A DNA stretch of 64,000 nt from Alphaproteobacteria bacterium (GTDB taxonomy: Bacteria; Pseudomonadota; Alphaproteobacteria; Micavibrionales; Micavibrionaceae). Positions 18,707-26,239 of the stretch are shown here, piece by piece. The notes under the pieces are model-generated. The model searched no databases and was not told the origin of the DNA. It saw only the letters and a program-made list of their open reading frames with translations. A program made the position numbers and the translations under genes. The stretch is taken from positions 35,540 through 99,539 of the forward strand of contig JAACPE010000004.1 of NCBI GenBank assembly GCA_009995595.1, written 5' to 3'. The first letter of the stretch is position 1; every line of letters begins with the position of its first letter.

Positions 18707-18868
18707 CTAGCTTTCATATTTAAATCTATTTCTCACTTGTTTATTAGAAATAAATAAATCAATGACCTCTGGTGAAAAGAGATCAAAACCTTCATCTAAC
18801 AAAGCGACATTTGAGTAGAAATAAGGTGTTTTTGTATTAGGTTTATTCAAATTGTGTTTTAATTTCAT
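18707..18868 (-). CDS. Small hypothetical protein downstream of CBS gene
   Basis: A 53-residue ORF, MKLKHNLNKPNTKTPYF at the N-terminus and NKQVRNRFKYES at the end, starting 15 bases after the CBS-protein stop codon on the same strand. No family recognised. Composition is protein-like but the ribosome binding site is weak, so it could be spurious. Confidence 0.35.
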   Translation of the reverse strand: MKLKHNLNKPNTKTPYFYSNVALLDEGFDLFSPEVIDLFISNKQVRNRFKYES

Positions 18869-18883
18869 AATAATTTTTCTATT

Positions 18884-19336
18884 CTAAGCTGTGTCTCCGC
18901 GGGGAAACTTTTCTTTAGGGAAGGCAATAATATTTGTCGGTAAGCTTTCTATATCTTTTCGACAAACAAGACCTACAAAATGCTGCGTATCAAAATCAAT
19001 GACAGGTAGCCAGTCTACTTTATGAATCTTCATCATAATCAAGGCTTGCTCAATGGGGTCATCTAGATAAACAGACATATTAGGCGCCCTCATAACATCA
19101 GCAATGCAGGGGTATTGTCTACTCGATAGTTTACTATCTATATAATCAATCAAATCTTCACTTGTAATGAACCCAATACAATGATTTTGTTCATCGACAA
19201 TTCCTGCTGCTTGAACATTCATAAAGTTCATATAAAAAACGACTAAAGCTAAGGATGAATTACCTTTTGTTGATAATGGCGATTGTATATTACATGCGTC
19301 ATTAACGTATTGAATTGGTGTTATACCTTTAAACAT
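18884..19336 (-). CDS. CBS-domain pair protein
   Basis: 150 residues holding two CBS motifs (about 15-70 and 80-140): GIVDEQNHCIGFITSEDLID and WLPVIDFDTQHFVGLVCRKDIE. CBS pairs bind adenosine nucleotides and sense energy state; the partner is unknown. It follows a small gene (19405-19554) on the same strand and belongs to the stress-gene block. The first CBS half is weak at its start, lacking a clear DVM motif, whereas the second has IADVMRAPNMSVYLDD. Confidence 0.8.
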   Translation of the reverse strand: MFKGITPIQYVNDACNIQSPLSTKGNSSLALVVFYMNFMNVQAAGIVDEQNHCIGFITSEDLIDYIDSKLSSRQYPCIADVMRAPNMSVYLDDPIEQALIMMKIHKVDWLPVIDFDTQHFVGLVCRKDIESLPTNIIAFPKEKFPRGDTA

Positions 19337-19363
19337 AATTAAGTCCTTTTTATTTGCACATCA

Positions 19364-19390
19364 GGAAGCAGGGTTTTTTACTCTGCTTCC
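19364..19390. other. Hairpin between small gene and CBS gene
   Basis: GGAAGCAG and CTGCTTCC form a perfect 8-bp stem around an 11-base loop. There is no following T run on either strand, so it may stabilise or process the mRNA rather than terminate it. Confidence 0.35.
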
Positions 19391-19404
19391 ATCATGCGTA
19401 ATAG

Positions 19405-19554
19405 TTAGCTTCTATGACCCTTAGCACTCTGAGTAGATTTTTCTTGTGCCTCTGGTTTATTGTTTAAGGGATTTGTGTCTTTTTCATTCTGCTTTTCTTT
19501 TTGTTTTTGATCAGCATCTTGATTCTCATTTTGTTTACTATTCTTGTTAATCAT
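19405..19554 (-). CDS. Small hydrophilic Lys/Gln/Asn-rich protein
   Basis: 49 residues, MINKNSKQNENQDADQKQKE and so on, no hydrophobic core, low complexity and likely disordered. A strong Shine-Dalgarno AAGGAAAA sits 8 bases before the ATG, and the shared stress-block motif lies 84 bases upstream, both supporting a real gene. Such small charged proteins are common in stress regulons. No function can be named. Confidence 0.6.
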   Translation of the reverse strand: MINKNSKQNENQDADQKQKEKQNEKDTNPLNNKPEAQEKSTQSAKGHRS

Positions 19555-19637
19555 AATATTTTCCTTTTTGTGTAAGAGTTTCTGTATAAATAGAGCCTAT
19601 GACTCTTAATGTTAGGAAGCTATGTGCAAGGAGTTAA

Positions 19638-19659
19638 CATTTATAAATTTTGTGTAAAG
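19638..19659 (-). promoter_or_regulatory. Stress-block motif, copy 1
   Basis: Minus strand CTTTACACAAAATTTATAAA; ends 84 bases before the ATG at 19554. Aligns with copies at 20072, 20498 and 24993 (shared core YTTAYRYAA and TTATA). Could be a promoter for an alternative sigma factor or a response-regulator site. Confidence 0.5.
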
Positions 19660-19694
19660 ATGTAACTTTATTTTTTTATAAAAATCGCAATAAA

Positions 19695-19721
19695 AAACCA
19701 TCCAACTTAAATGGATGGTTT
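19695..19721 (-). terminator. Rho-independent terminator of the glycine-zipper gene
   Basis: AAACCATCCA and TGGATGGTTT form a perfect 10-bp stem with a 7-base loop, followed on the minus strand by a T run. It lies 22 bases past the stop codon of the gene ending at 19743. Confidence 0.8.
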
Positions 19722-19742
19722 AAATAATTTAGGCTGTATTTA

Positions 19743-20000
19743 TTATTTACCTAGATCAATTTGATCTTTATCCGTCAATGCACCAGCAGCGGCTCCGACA
19801 ACGCCACCTAAAACAGCGCCCCCTGCGACACTTCCTCCTGTAACTGCACCACCTACAGCGCCTACACCAGCACCAATTCCAGCTCCACTCAGGGCTCTAT
19901 CTCCTTTTGTATTGCCACAGGCTGTAAGAGTTATCGCAATGCAAAATATTGATAAAAAGAACAGTGGGTATTTGGTTTTTGTTATTATAAGTTTTTTCAT
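19743..20000 (-). CDS. Glycine-zipper lipoprotein
   Basis: 85 residues. Lipoprotein signal ending in the lipobox-like TLTACGN, then a Gly/Ala-rich glycine-zipper segment (GAGIGAGVGAVGGAVTGG) that can form a membrane-spanning hairpin. Similar to the glycine-zipper 2TM proteins of the SlyB/OsmB type, which are envelope-stress proteins. Located in the stress block with motif copy 2 upstream and a terminator downstream, so it is transcribed alone. Confidence 0.78.
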   Translation of the reverse strand: MKKLIITKTKYPLFFLSIFCIAITLTACGNTKGDRALSGAGIGAGVGAVGGAVTGGSVAGGAVLGGVVGAAAGALTDKDQIDLGK

Positions 20001-20071
20001 TATCGTCTCCTTTGTTATTTGAAGTGAATGATGTTATTTCAGTAATTAGAAATCGATATGTAAACACTATG

Positions 20072-20093
20072 GATATATAATATTTGTATAAGG
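20072..20093 (-). promoter_or_regulatory. Stress-block motif, copy 2
   Basis: Minus strand CCTTATACAAATATTATATA; ends 72 bases before the ATG at 20000. One of four aligned copies upstream of stress-block transcription units. Confidence 0.5.
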
Positions 20094-20119
20094 ACACTTA
20101 ATGTCATTTTAATATGAAA

Positions 20120-20142
20120 CCGTCCAGTGGGGGACTGGACGG
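20120..20142 (-). terminator. Terminator-like hairpin after the CsbD-like gene
   Basis: CCGTCCAGT and ACTGGACGG form a perfect 9-bp stem with a G5/C5 loop, followed on the minus strand by TTTCATATT. It is placed just past the CsbD-like gene stop at 20170. Confidence 0.6.
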
Positions 20143-20169
20143 CTCAAGGGGTTACGCTTATTAAAACAG

Positions 20170-20397
20170 CTATGCTGCTTTTGCAGTTCCACAACAGCAG
20201 TCTTTTTCAATATCTTTCAATTTCTTTTCTGCATCTTCTTTTGAAACATTATGTTTTTCTTTCAATTTTGCAAAAAATTCATCTTTCTTTCCTTCATAGA
20301 GTTTGATGTTATCATCACTCATTTTAGGCCATTTTTCTTGAATTTTTTTATACATTTTTTCAATATTACGTTTTGCATTTTTATCTTTGTTATCCAT
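20170..20397 (-). CDS. CsbD-like general stress protein
   Basis: 75 residues, highly charged, with the CsbD-type pattern KKIQEKWPKMSDDNIKLYEG followed by KKDEFFAKLKEKHNVSKEDA. An unusual C-terminal tail, CCCGTAKAA, adds three consecutive cysteines that typical CsbD proteins lack. Expressed in general stress in many bacteria; biochemical role unknown. Motif copy 3 lies about 100 bases upstream. Confidence 0.82.
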   Translation of the reverse strand: MDNKDKNAKRNIEKMYKKIQEKWPKMSDDNIKLYEGKKDEFFAKLKEKHNVSKEDAEKKLKDIEKDCCCGTAKAA

Positions 20398-20497
20398 GAT
20401 AATCTCCTTGATATATTAATTGATTTAAACCTGTAAACATCAGATCCATAGATATTTTCGCAAATATTGTATAACAATACGATGTAGAAAAAATGGG

Positions 20498-20519
20498 AGA
20501 GTATAAATTTTACGTAAGG
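20498..20519 (-). promoter_or_regulatory. Stress-block motif, copy 3
   Basis: Minus strand CCTTACGTAAAATTTATACT; ends 101 bases before the ATG at 20397. One of four aligned copies. Confidence 0.5.
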
Positions 20520-20663
20520 ATTAAAGACTAAAAATCATAAAGCTAATTTTTGTAAAAGTTCTTTTGTTTGCCTTCCCTGAGCCTGCCCTAGATATACCAA
20601 CAGCATTTTTTATAGCATCAGCAGAACTAATGTAGGAACTAACTATAATAACATGAAAAAAAT

Positions 20664-21347
20664 TCATTTACCCCTAGAAGTCCTATTTTTTGATGAATTA
20701 GAAAAACTATTTTTAAATGATATCTTTAACTTTTCTATAACCGCTTGTGAATAATTGTCTTTTTCTTTTAATTCTATAGAATTTATATTTTCAAAGTATG
20801 CACCCTCATTATAATGAATCTTAGGATGCATTAAGCGGGCTTTATGTGATGCTTTTACAAAACCATATGGATTTGCTATTGCTAAAATAGAGACATCTTT
20901 TACAAATCGACAATCTAGCTTTATTTTCCCATATTTTAAAAGCCAGCCTAATAAACCATGATAGACATGTTCTGCGCCAATATCTTGTAAATCAACTTCA
21001 TCAATTTTTACCAGGATAAGGCCTGATTTCAGAATGATACGCTCAGTCGTTAGGCCAATTTCAGAAGAAACATAGGTACTAAAGTATGGCCAAAAAACAA
21101 AGAAAGTTATTATAAAGAAGACAATCGTTACTGGTGTTAAAAATCCATAAGAGTAATGTGTCTTAAAATCAATAATAAAGTTTAAATGGCTTTGATCAAA
21201 AAATGTGTTCAAATAACCATCTAAAAAAATACCCAAAAGAATAAAAAATACTGACCAAAAAAAACCTGTAGCAAGATATATCCAATGAGGGTGTATTAAA
21301 GCAATTAGTTTTTCTTGATCACTTACAGCTTTCCTAATATAGCTCAT
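20664..21347 (-). CDS. PH-domain (YdbS/DUF304-like) membrane protein
   Basis: About 227 residues. Two membrane helices (WIYLATGFFWSVFFILLGIF, then a second around FLTPVTIVFFIITFFVFWPYF) are followed by a bacterial PH-like domain: TTERIILKSGLILVKIDEVDLQDI and GKIKLDCRFVKDVSILAIANPYG. The arrangement fits YdbS-type proteins. Start preferred at 21347 because the ATG directly follows the dps stop (TAATAATG); an upstream in-frame ATG at 21377 would overlap dps. Last gene of the stress operon. Confidence 0.72.
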   Translation of the reverse strand: MSYIRKAVSDQEKLIALIHPHWIYLATGFFWSVFFILLGIFLDGYLNTFFDQSHLNFIIDFKTHYSYGFLTPVTIVFFIITFFVFWPYFSTYVSSEIGLTTERIILKSGLILVKIDEVDLQDIGAEHVYHGLLGWLLKYGKIKLDCRFVKDVSILAIANPYGFVKASHKARLMHPKIHYNEGAYFENINSIELKEKDNYSQAVIEKLKISFKNSFSNSSKNRTSRGK

Positions 21348-21349
21348 TA

Positions 21350-21844
21350 TTATTTGATAATACTTCTTAGCATCCATATAGATTTTTGATGTGCTGTTAT
21401 GCGCCGAACCATAAGGTCTATAGTTTCATCATCTTTTGAATTTTGACCTTCCTTCTTGGCAGACTGGCAGCTTTCAATAACGCTATCATTCATCTCAATC
21501 AAATTATGAACCATCCGCATAGCCCTGGCATTTGCATCGGCTTCTTTATTCATAGCATTAGACGTTTTTTGCAGAGTATCCAAGATTTCTTTACCTTCAA
21601 AAGGCAGTGCGTAGAAATCAAGCGCACGGATACGCTCTGCGATTACATCAATAGCCTGAAATAGCTCATTATACTGCTCACTAAAAAGCTTATGCATACT
21701 AACAAAGTGCAAGCCCTCTACGTTCCAGTGATAATTATGGGTCGCGAGATACAGCCCGTAAGTATTGGCTAAAACCTTTTGTAAATTTTTGCTAATAGGG
21801 CTTTCAGTTGCTTTTGGCTGATGTAACGTTGCTGGTTCATGCAT
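21350..21844 (-). CDS. dps: Dps-family DNA-binding ferritin-like protein
   Basis: 164 residues. Ferroxidase-site motif THNYHWNVEGLHFVSMHKLF with the conserved D/E partner in the next helix (YNELFQAIDVIAERIRALD), as in Dps. It stores iron and protects DNA under oxidative or starvation stress. Sits in the same-strand stress operon between YqjE-like and PH-domain genes. Start at 21844 has an AAGGAG-type site (rc of ttctccttg) close upstream. Confidence 0.9.
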   Translation of the reverse strand: MHEPATLHQPKATESPISKNLQKVLANTYGLYLATHNYHWNVEGLHFVSMHKLFSEQYNELFQAIDVIAERIRALDFYALPFEGKEILDTLQKTSNAMNKEADANARAMRMVHNLIEMNDSVIESCQSAKKEGQNSKDDETIDLMVRRITAHQKSIWMLRSIIK

Positions 21845-21890
21845 GATTTTTCTCCTTGAAATTAAATTAAATTGAGTTGTTATGATGTTT

Positions 21891-22325
21891 TTATAAAAAT
21901 CTTTTTCCAGTCAAATAACCAGAAATAGAAGCGATTAATATAGCTATTTTTGGATTATCTATTACAGGAGCTTCAAGCTCTTGCTGAAAAATTTCAAAAG
22001 CATCTTTAGCAGTATTAATGAAAGTTTCTTTTTCAGCCTGTAGCTTTTTACGTCTGTACAACGCAATATTATAAATAAGAATTCCACTCGTTATTGAAAG
22101 AAAGGAAAATATCCCACCCATTGAAACAATGACAGTAACAATATCATAGCTATTACTTAACCATACATAACCACCATACACAAAAAATCCGATTCCTAAA
22201 AAAGCCATTAGGATGGAGAAAGTTACCAGGACAGTCTTAGCTTTACTTTCTCCAGTCATAGAAAATTTATTATTGGCAATGCTTTGACTAAGCATTTGTT
22301 CGGCAAATTTTAAAGTTCTATTCAT
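21891..22325 (-). CDS. YqjE-like / phage-holin-superfamily membrane protein
   Basis: 144 residues with two adjacent membrane helices (TVLVTFSILMAFLGIGFFVYGGYVW and VTVIVSMGGIFSFLSITSGILI) flanked by charged ends. Directly follows the YqjD-like gene (2-bp gap), like the yqjD-yqjE pair of enterobacteria, where the membrane proteins tether ribosomes in stationary phase. Family placement is by topology and neighbour, not by firm motif. Confidence 0.6.
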   Translation of the reverse strand: MNRTLKFAEQMLSQSIANNKFSMTGESKAKTVLVTFSILMAFLGIGFFVYGGYVWLSNSYDIVTVIVSMGGIFSFLSITSGILIYNIALYRRKKLQAEKETFINTAKDAFEIFQQELEAPVIDNPKIAILIASISGYLTGKRFL

Positions 22326-22327
22326 TC

Positions 22328-22618
22328 TTATCTGCGCTTCAAAAGCGCGTCAAATACTAATCCAGCAATGAAAGCAACAGCTATTGATTGTAATGGTTTT
22401 GCCTTTATTTTAGATTCCATATTTTTTAACTGTTCTTTACCTTGTGTAGTTAACGCTTTAAACCTTTTAGAAGCTGCCTCTGTAATATCTTCAGTTTTAT
22501 GAGAACCTGCTTCTTTAACATGCCTTGCTAATTCAATAGTATTAGATTTTAAAGAATTAATATCTTCTTTAATATCGTCAACATCAGAGTGTTTTGCTTC
22601 AATAATATTTTTAGTCAT
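22328..22618 (-). CDS. DUF883/YqjD-ElaB-like ribosome-tethering protein
   Basis: 96 residues: a long helical charged region (DIKEDINSLKSNTIELARHVKEAG) and a C-terminal membrane helix AFIAGLVFDALLKRR, preceded by KAKPLQSIAV. This matches DUF883 proteins such as YqjD and ElaB, inner-membrane C-tail-anchored proteins expressed in stationary phase. Strong operon linkage to the YqjE-like gene. Confidence 0.82.
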   Translation of the reverse strand: MTKNIIEAKHSDVDDIKEDINSLKSNTIELARHVKEAGSHKTEDITEAASKRFKALTTQGKEQLKNMESKIKAKPLQSIAVAFIAGLVFDALLKRR

Positions 22619-22631
22619 GGTTTTCTCTTTT

Positions 22632-23453
22632 CTATTTGGTTAAAGTTTTTTTGTATGTTTCAAACTGAGCTGATTTATCTTTACTCATTTGAAAATCAAG
22701 TTTCTCATCATCATGGATTATGGTGACGTCATGGAATGAAAAAACAGCTTTCTCACCACCAAACCCAAGCATTTTGTCGAAGCCAACTATGATTTGGCTA
22801 GCCATACCATTTTTGAATAAGATATTTTCAATATCCGCCATAGATTCTTTATTCTGATCAAGCAAGCGTCCTTGTAAAAGCTTACTAACGCTAAGACCAT
22901 TACTTGGAATCACAAGCACTCTGTTACTATAGTCCTTATTTTCATATGAAAACTCAGCAGCATTATCGATAGAGCTCTTAGTCAAAGGAGCAGCAATATC
23001 ACCATTGGAATTGATCTTCATGATGCGCTCATAATCAAATGCTGCGAGCTTACCCATGTCGAAAAAATTACCATCAGCTACAATTACCCAAATACCTTTA
23101 CCATCACGATCAATAATAATATCCTTGATTGTCCCAACACTTTCGTTTTCTTTACTTGTACTGTTATGAACTGGCTGACCAATAATGTTATTTGCTGTAT
23201 ACTTTGAATCAATTTCAAGCGTAGTGTTTTTATCATTATTTTCTTTGCCGATTAATGTGGCTTTTATTTTATCGTAAGCTTTAGATGTATCTTTTTTTAT
23301 ATCTTTTACAGCGGTTTTAGCATCTTCAACAATATTGCCTGTTTCACTTATTTCGGGCTTCGTCTGCGTTTGTGATTTAGCCGTTTCCGCAAAAGCTGGT
23401 ACCGCATTCATAATTGCAAGAATTGATACCGTTATTAAAAATTTATTTTTCAT
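22632..23453 (-). CDS. Exported PRC-barrel protein
   Basis: 273 residues from the ATG at 23453: signal peptide MKNKFLITVSILAIMNAVPAFAE, then a Lys-rich linker and a PRC-barrel-type domain (IIGQPVHNSTSKENESVGTI, then IIIDRDGKGIWVIVADG). The reading frame is open further upstream but that part overlaps the entericidin-like gene and lacks a signal peptide; AAGGAAT lies before the chosen ATG. PRC barrels bind partner proteins or polysaccharide; the role is unknown. Member of the stress operon. Confidence 0.75.
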   Translation of the reverse strand: MKNKFLITVSILAIMNAVPAFAETAKSQTQTKPEISETGNIVEDAKTAVKDIKKDTSKAYDKIKATLIGKENNDKNTTLEIDSKYTANNIIGQPVHNSTSKENESVGTIKDIIIDRDGKGIWVIVADGNFFDMGKLAAFDYERIMKINSNGDIAAPLTKSSIDNAAEFSYENKDYSNRVLVIPSNGLSVSKLLQGRLLDQNKESMADIENILFKNGMASQIIVGFDKMLGFGGEKAVFSFHDVTIIHDDEKLDFQMSKDKSAQFETYKKTLTK

Positions 23454-23484
23454 AGTGATAATTCCTTTTTTTGTTGTTAAAAAT

Positions 23485-23622
23485 TTAATCTGCAGCGTTT
23501 TCAATAGATTGGCCAGCATGGCCAATATCGCGACCAGCCCCTTCCATGGTTTCACAGGCAGATAATCCAAGACTAAATACAGATAAAGACAAAGCTAGGA
23601 TAAATCGGGTTTTAGTAAACAT
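23485..23622 (-). CDS. Entericidin-like small lipoprotein
   Basis: 45 residues: MFTKTRFILALSLSVFSLGLSACETM with a lipobox (GLSAC), then EGAGRDIGHAGQSIENAAD. Typical of the entericidin A/B family of small stress lipoproteins. Ribosome binding site AAGGAAAT precedes the ATG. Lies between the DUF1328 and PRC-barrel genes. Confidence 0.8.
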   Translation of the reverse strand: MFTKTRFILALSLSVFSLGLSACETMEGAGRDIGHAGQSIENAAD

Positions 23623-23644
23623 AGTTATATTTCCTTTGGTTAAA

Positions 23645-23821
23645 TTAAATTGCTGGAGGTTTTCCCTGTATCGCCTGCATAACTGCTGAAATTAAGAACA
23701 GTACAACAAAGACAACGAATAATATTCTTGCAATATCTACTGCTCCAGCAGCAATACCAGTAAAGCCAAAAACGCCTGCAATGATAGCTACTAATAAAAA
23801 AGTTAAAGTCCATCTAAGCAT
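23645..23821 (-). CDS. DUF1328/YtjA-like small membrane protein
   Basis: 58 residues, [20 protein letters not shown] then [19 protein letters not shown], two membrane helices joined by the conserved GIA-A motif of DUF1328 (YtjA). Its ATG overlaps the CBS gene stop by 8 bases, so it is translationally coupled. Stress-associated in many Proteobacteria; function unknown. Confidence 0.85.
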   Translation of the reverse strand: MLRWTLTFLLVAIIAGVFGFTGIAAGAVDIARILFVVFVVLFLISAVMQAIQGKPPAI

Positions 23822-24281
23822 GAGCTGCCTCCTGATTTCCTAATTGTATAACCTCCCCTGGTGCAGCGCATATATGCCCTAGAGCCTGCCCACAAACCAG
23901 ATGATGATGATCTGTAGAATGTGCAGCCATATCACCAAGTGAAATAATACCAACGAGACGTTTATCTTCGTCTAAAACAGGTAAGCGTCTGACTTTATTT
24001 TTAGTCATATTTAATGCAACGTCTTCCATCTCATCACTTTCACGACAATATAAAATCTCTTTTGTCATGACCTGCTCAGCTTTCGTATTTTCTGGATGAT
24101 GAGATTCTGCAACACAGCGAAGAGCCAGATCCCGATCTGTAATAACACCGATTAATCGATCATTTTCTGCAACGAGTACACTACCGCAATCGCTTATTTG
24201 CATTTTCTTGGCAACCTCATTCAGCAGAGTTTCAGGTGAAACAACTTCTACTTTTTTGCTCATAATATCTTTAATTTTCAT
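23814..24281 (-). CDS. CBS-domain pair protein
   Basis: 155 residues with two well-formed CBS motifs: [20 protein letters not shown]...[20 protein letters not shown] and [13 protein letters not shown]...[21 protein letters not shown]. Probably senses an adenine nucleotide. Second gene of the operon starting with the OmpA-family lipoprotein. The two CBS proteins in this block (other copy at 18884) are only distantly similar. Confidence 0.9.
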   Translation of the reverse strand: MKIKDIMSKKVEVVSPETLLNEVAKKMQISDCGSVLVAENDRLIGVITDRDLALRCVAESHHPENTKAEQVMTKEILYCRESDEMEDVALNMTKNKVRRLPVLDEDKRLVGIISLGDMAAHSTDHHHLVCGQALGHICAAPGEVIQLGNQEAAHA

Positions 24282-24311
24282 GATTTATTCCTTTTTAGGT
24301 TTGAGTATTTC

Positions 24312-24914
24312 TTAGCGGCGAAAATCAATGACAACGCGACGGTTTTCTTGATTTTTAACACCATCTTCTGTTGGTACGGCCTGCTCATATTCACCACGCG
24401 CTTCGCGATCTAGAACTTGATTTTTAATGCCACGCATCATGAGAGCTTTAGATACAGCTTCTTCACGGCGATAAGATAATTTTTGGTTGTAATCTACATT
24501 ACCATGACTATCCGTATAGCCAGTCACGGTCACTTGTTTAGGTTGAAATTTATTAATTTCTTTTGCAATCTGATTCAGTGTGGCTTTTTCATTGTTACGC
24601 AAATTTGATTGATCAAAATCAAATAGAACTGTGTAAGAACGAACTATCTCACCTGAATATATAGTTTCTACATTCGTTGTGTCTCCACATATGCCAACAT
24701 AATTACGAGGCAAGCGACGATAATGAGAGCATTGCTCTCTTTCCTCATATTCATTATATGATTTTTTATCCATATAATTTTCCAGTCGGTTTTCATGCGT
24801 ATAATTATTTTCCGATATTTCAGGGCGCGGAACATAACGCGGCCCAGAATCTGCGCCAGCACAAGCACTTAAAGTTAAAACGGCCGAGCACATTATTAAT
24901 GTTTTGCTTTTCAT
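24312..24914 (-). CDS. OmpA-family lipoprotein
   Basis: About 200 residues from the ATG at 24914 (AAAAGGAT precedes it): lipoprotein signal KTLIMCSAVLTLSACAGAD, an unconserved middle, and a C-terminal OmpA/MotB peptidoglycan-binding domain with VLFDFDQSNLRNNEKATL, VTVTGYTDSHGNVDYNQKLSYRRAEAV-like segment and RGEYEQAVPT...NRRVVIDF. It ties the outer membrane to peptidoglycan. First gene of a probable nine-gene stress operon running down to 20664; motif copy 4 lies 79 bases upstream. Confidence 0.88.
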   Translation of the reverse strand: MKSKTLIMCSAVLTLSACAGADSGPRYVPRPEISENNYTHENRLENYMDKKSYNEYEEREQCSHYRRLPRNYVGICGDTTNVETIYSGEIVRSYTVLFDFDQSNLRNNEKATLNQIAKEINKFQPKQVTVTGYTDSHGNVDYNQKLSYRREEAVSKALMMRGIKNQVLDREARGEYEQAVPTEDGVKNQENRRVVIDFRR

Positions 24915-24992
24915 GATAAAATCCTTTTGCGTCAATAAAGAGAAACCGAACATGACAGGAGACGTATCAGGAAGCGATAGGGAAGAACTTCT

Positions 24993-25014
24993 AGGATATA
25001 AGGATTGTGTAAAG
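24993..25014 (-). promoter_or_regulatory. Stress-block motif, copy 4
   Basis: Minus strand CTTTACACAATCCTTATATC; ends 79 bases before the OmpA-family ATG at 24914. One of four aligned copies. It lies between the operon and the KdpE-like regulator gene. Confidence 0.5.
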
Positions 25015-25027
25015 TAAGAAATGAAGG

Positions 25028-25765
25028 CTATGCCGAAAGTTTTAGTAAACCTTGTTCATGCAAAGGAACAATTTCTGCAACCTCCATGCGGTAACCAATA
25101 CCTGCTTCGGTTATAATACGCACAGGAATAGAAGGATTTTTTTCAATTTTTTCTCGGATTTGGCCAACAAAAACCCTCAAATACTGCGTATCGTCAACAT
25201 GCGCCTCCCCCCAAACTGCTTTAAGAATTTCACGGTGGGATAGCATTTTTCCGCGATGGGTCATAAAATAGCGCAGGAGATTATATTCTTTAGGCGTAAA
25301 AGGAATAAGTTCATCTGCTAAAAATACTTCATGACGCACAAGATCGATTCGAAGAAGGCCATTAATCAGTTCAGGCTCACCCGTCTCATGAATTGCTGCA
25401 GATCTTAAAGCGGCATTGATACGTGCATTCAAGACATCTCTATTAAACGGTTTGAAAACATAATCGTTTGCGCCAGCATTCAAGCTAGAAATAACAGACT
25501 CATTATCAGTGTGTGCAGAAAGGACAATAATTGGTAATTCTGACCATTGCCTAATGGCTTCAATGACTTCAATGCCATGCATATCAGGCAAATCCAGTGA
25601 CAAAAGAATTAAATCAGGTTTGAGAGATATGCAAAGCTGTATAGCTTGCTTGCCCGAACCACAATCCAATAATTTAAATTCTGTTTCATCAAGAATGATA
25701 TCAAGCATTTTTTTATGTACTTGGTCTGGATCGGCAATCAATAGTAAATTTTTCTTTTTCTTCAT
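25028..25765 (-). CDS. OmpR/PhoB-family response regulator, KdpE-like
   Basis: 245 residues. N-terminal receiver (residues 5-120) with the phospho-acceptor region LILLSLDLPDMHGIEVI, an S/T in IIVLSAH and the K of VFKPFN. C-terminal winged helix FTPKEYNLLRYFMTHRGKML, then AHVDDTQYLRVFVGQIREKI and ITEAGIGYRMEV, the closest resemblance being KdpE. No histidine kinase or kdp transport genes lie in the window. Its position directly upstream of the motif-bearing stress operon makes it a candidate regulator of that operon; that is inference. Confidence 0.88.
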   Translation of the reverse strand: MKKKKNLLLIADPDQVHKKMLDIILDETEFKLLDCGSGKQAIQLCISLKPDLILLSLDLPDMHGIEVIEAIRQWSELPIIVLSAHTDNESVISSLNAGANDYVFKPFNRDVLNARINAALRSAAIHETGEPELINGLLRIDLVRHEVFLADELIPFTPKEYNLLRYFMTHRGKMLSHREILKAVWGEAHVDDTQYLRVFVGQIREKIEKNPSIPVRIITEAGIGYRMEVAEIVPLHEQGLLKLSA

Positions 25766-26066
25766 GTATGTGCCAAATCCCGCCTGTTCTTATTGAGACG
25801 TAGGTTAAATGTATTTAATTTAGATTTTCTGACTATAGCATATGCGCATGACATAAAGTCATTTATATCGTTTCCATAGTTTTAATTGTCAAAATACACT
25901 TTTTCTTTAAGGTTTCGTAATATCCTGTTTAGGTATCCCCTAAACCTGTTTACACGTGTAATAGAAATTCCAACTGCTTCAGTTCATCCTATATTTTTAT
26001 TTATGCTTAAACTTGCCTTTAAAAGTGTAAGTAACAATTCTTGACTTGATTATTCAGATATAGAGT

Positions 26067-26219
26067 TTAGTTTACAATATAATTAGTTTTTAGCGTCGCG
26101 CGGTATGGTGGGCATCTGTCAATTATAATTTTTTTTGGTCGTCCGTATCTTTTAATAAACTTCTTCAACACTTTCAGAGATGCTTTCTTATCAGGTTTTA
26201 ATCTGAGAAGATCGCTGAC
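26067..26219 (-). pseudogene. Remnant of an IS6-like DDE transposase
   Basis: A 50-codon minus-strand frame with no start: LLRLKPDKKASLKVLKKFI then KRYGRPKKIIIDRCPPYRAT, ending at a stop at 26067. The pattern of an Ala/Ser-leading helix, GRP-K-I-DK-P-Y resembles the second catalytic Asp region of IS6/IS26-type transposases. The rest of the element is gone. The surrounding 25766-26239 stretch has no other gene; an ATGAC-N5-GTCAT inverted repeat at 25848-25862 is the only other structure. Confidence 0.55.
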
Positions 26220-26239
26220 TCTTAATTATTTCAATTAAA

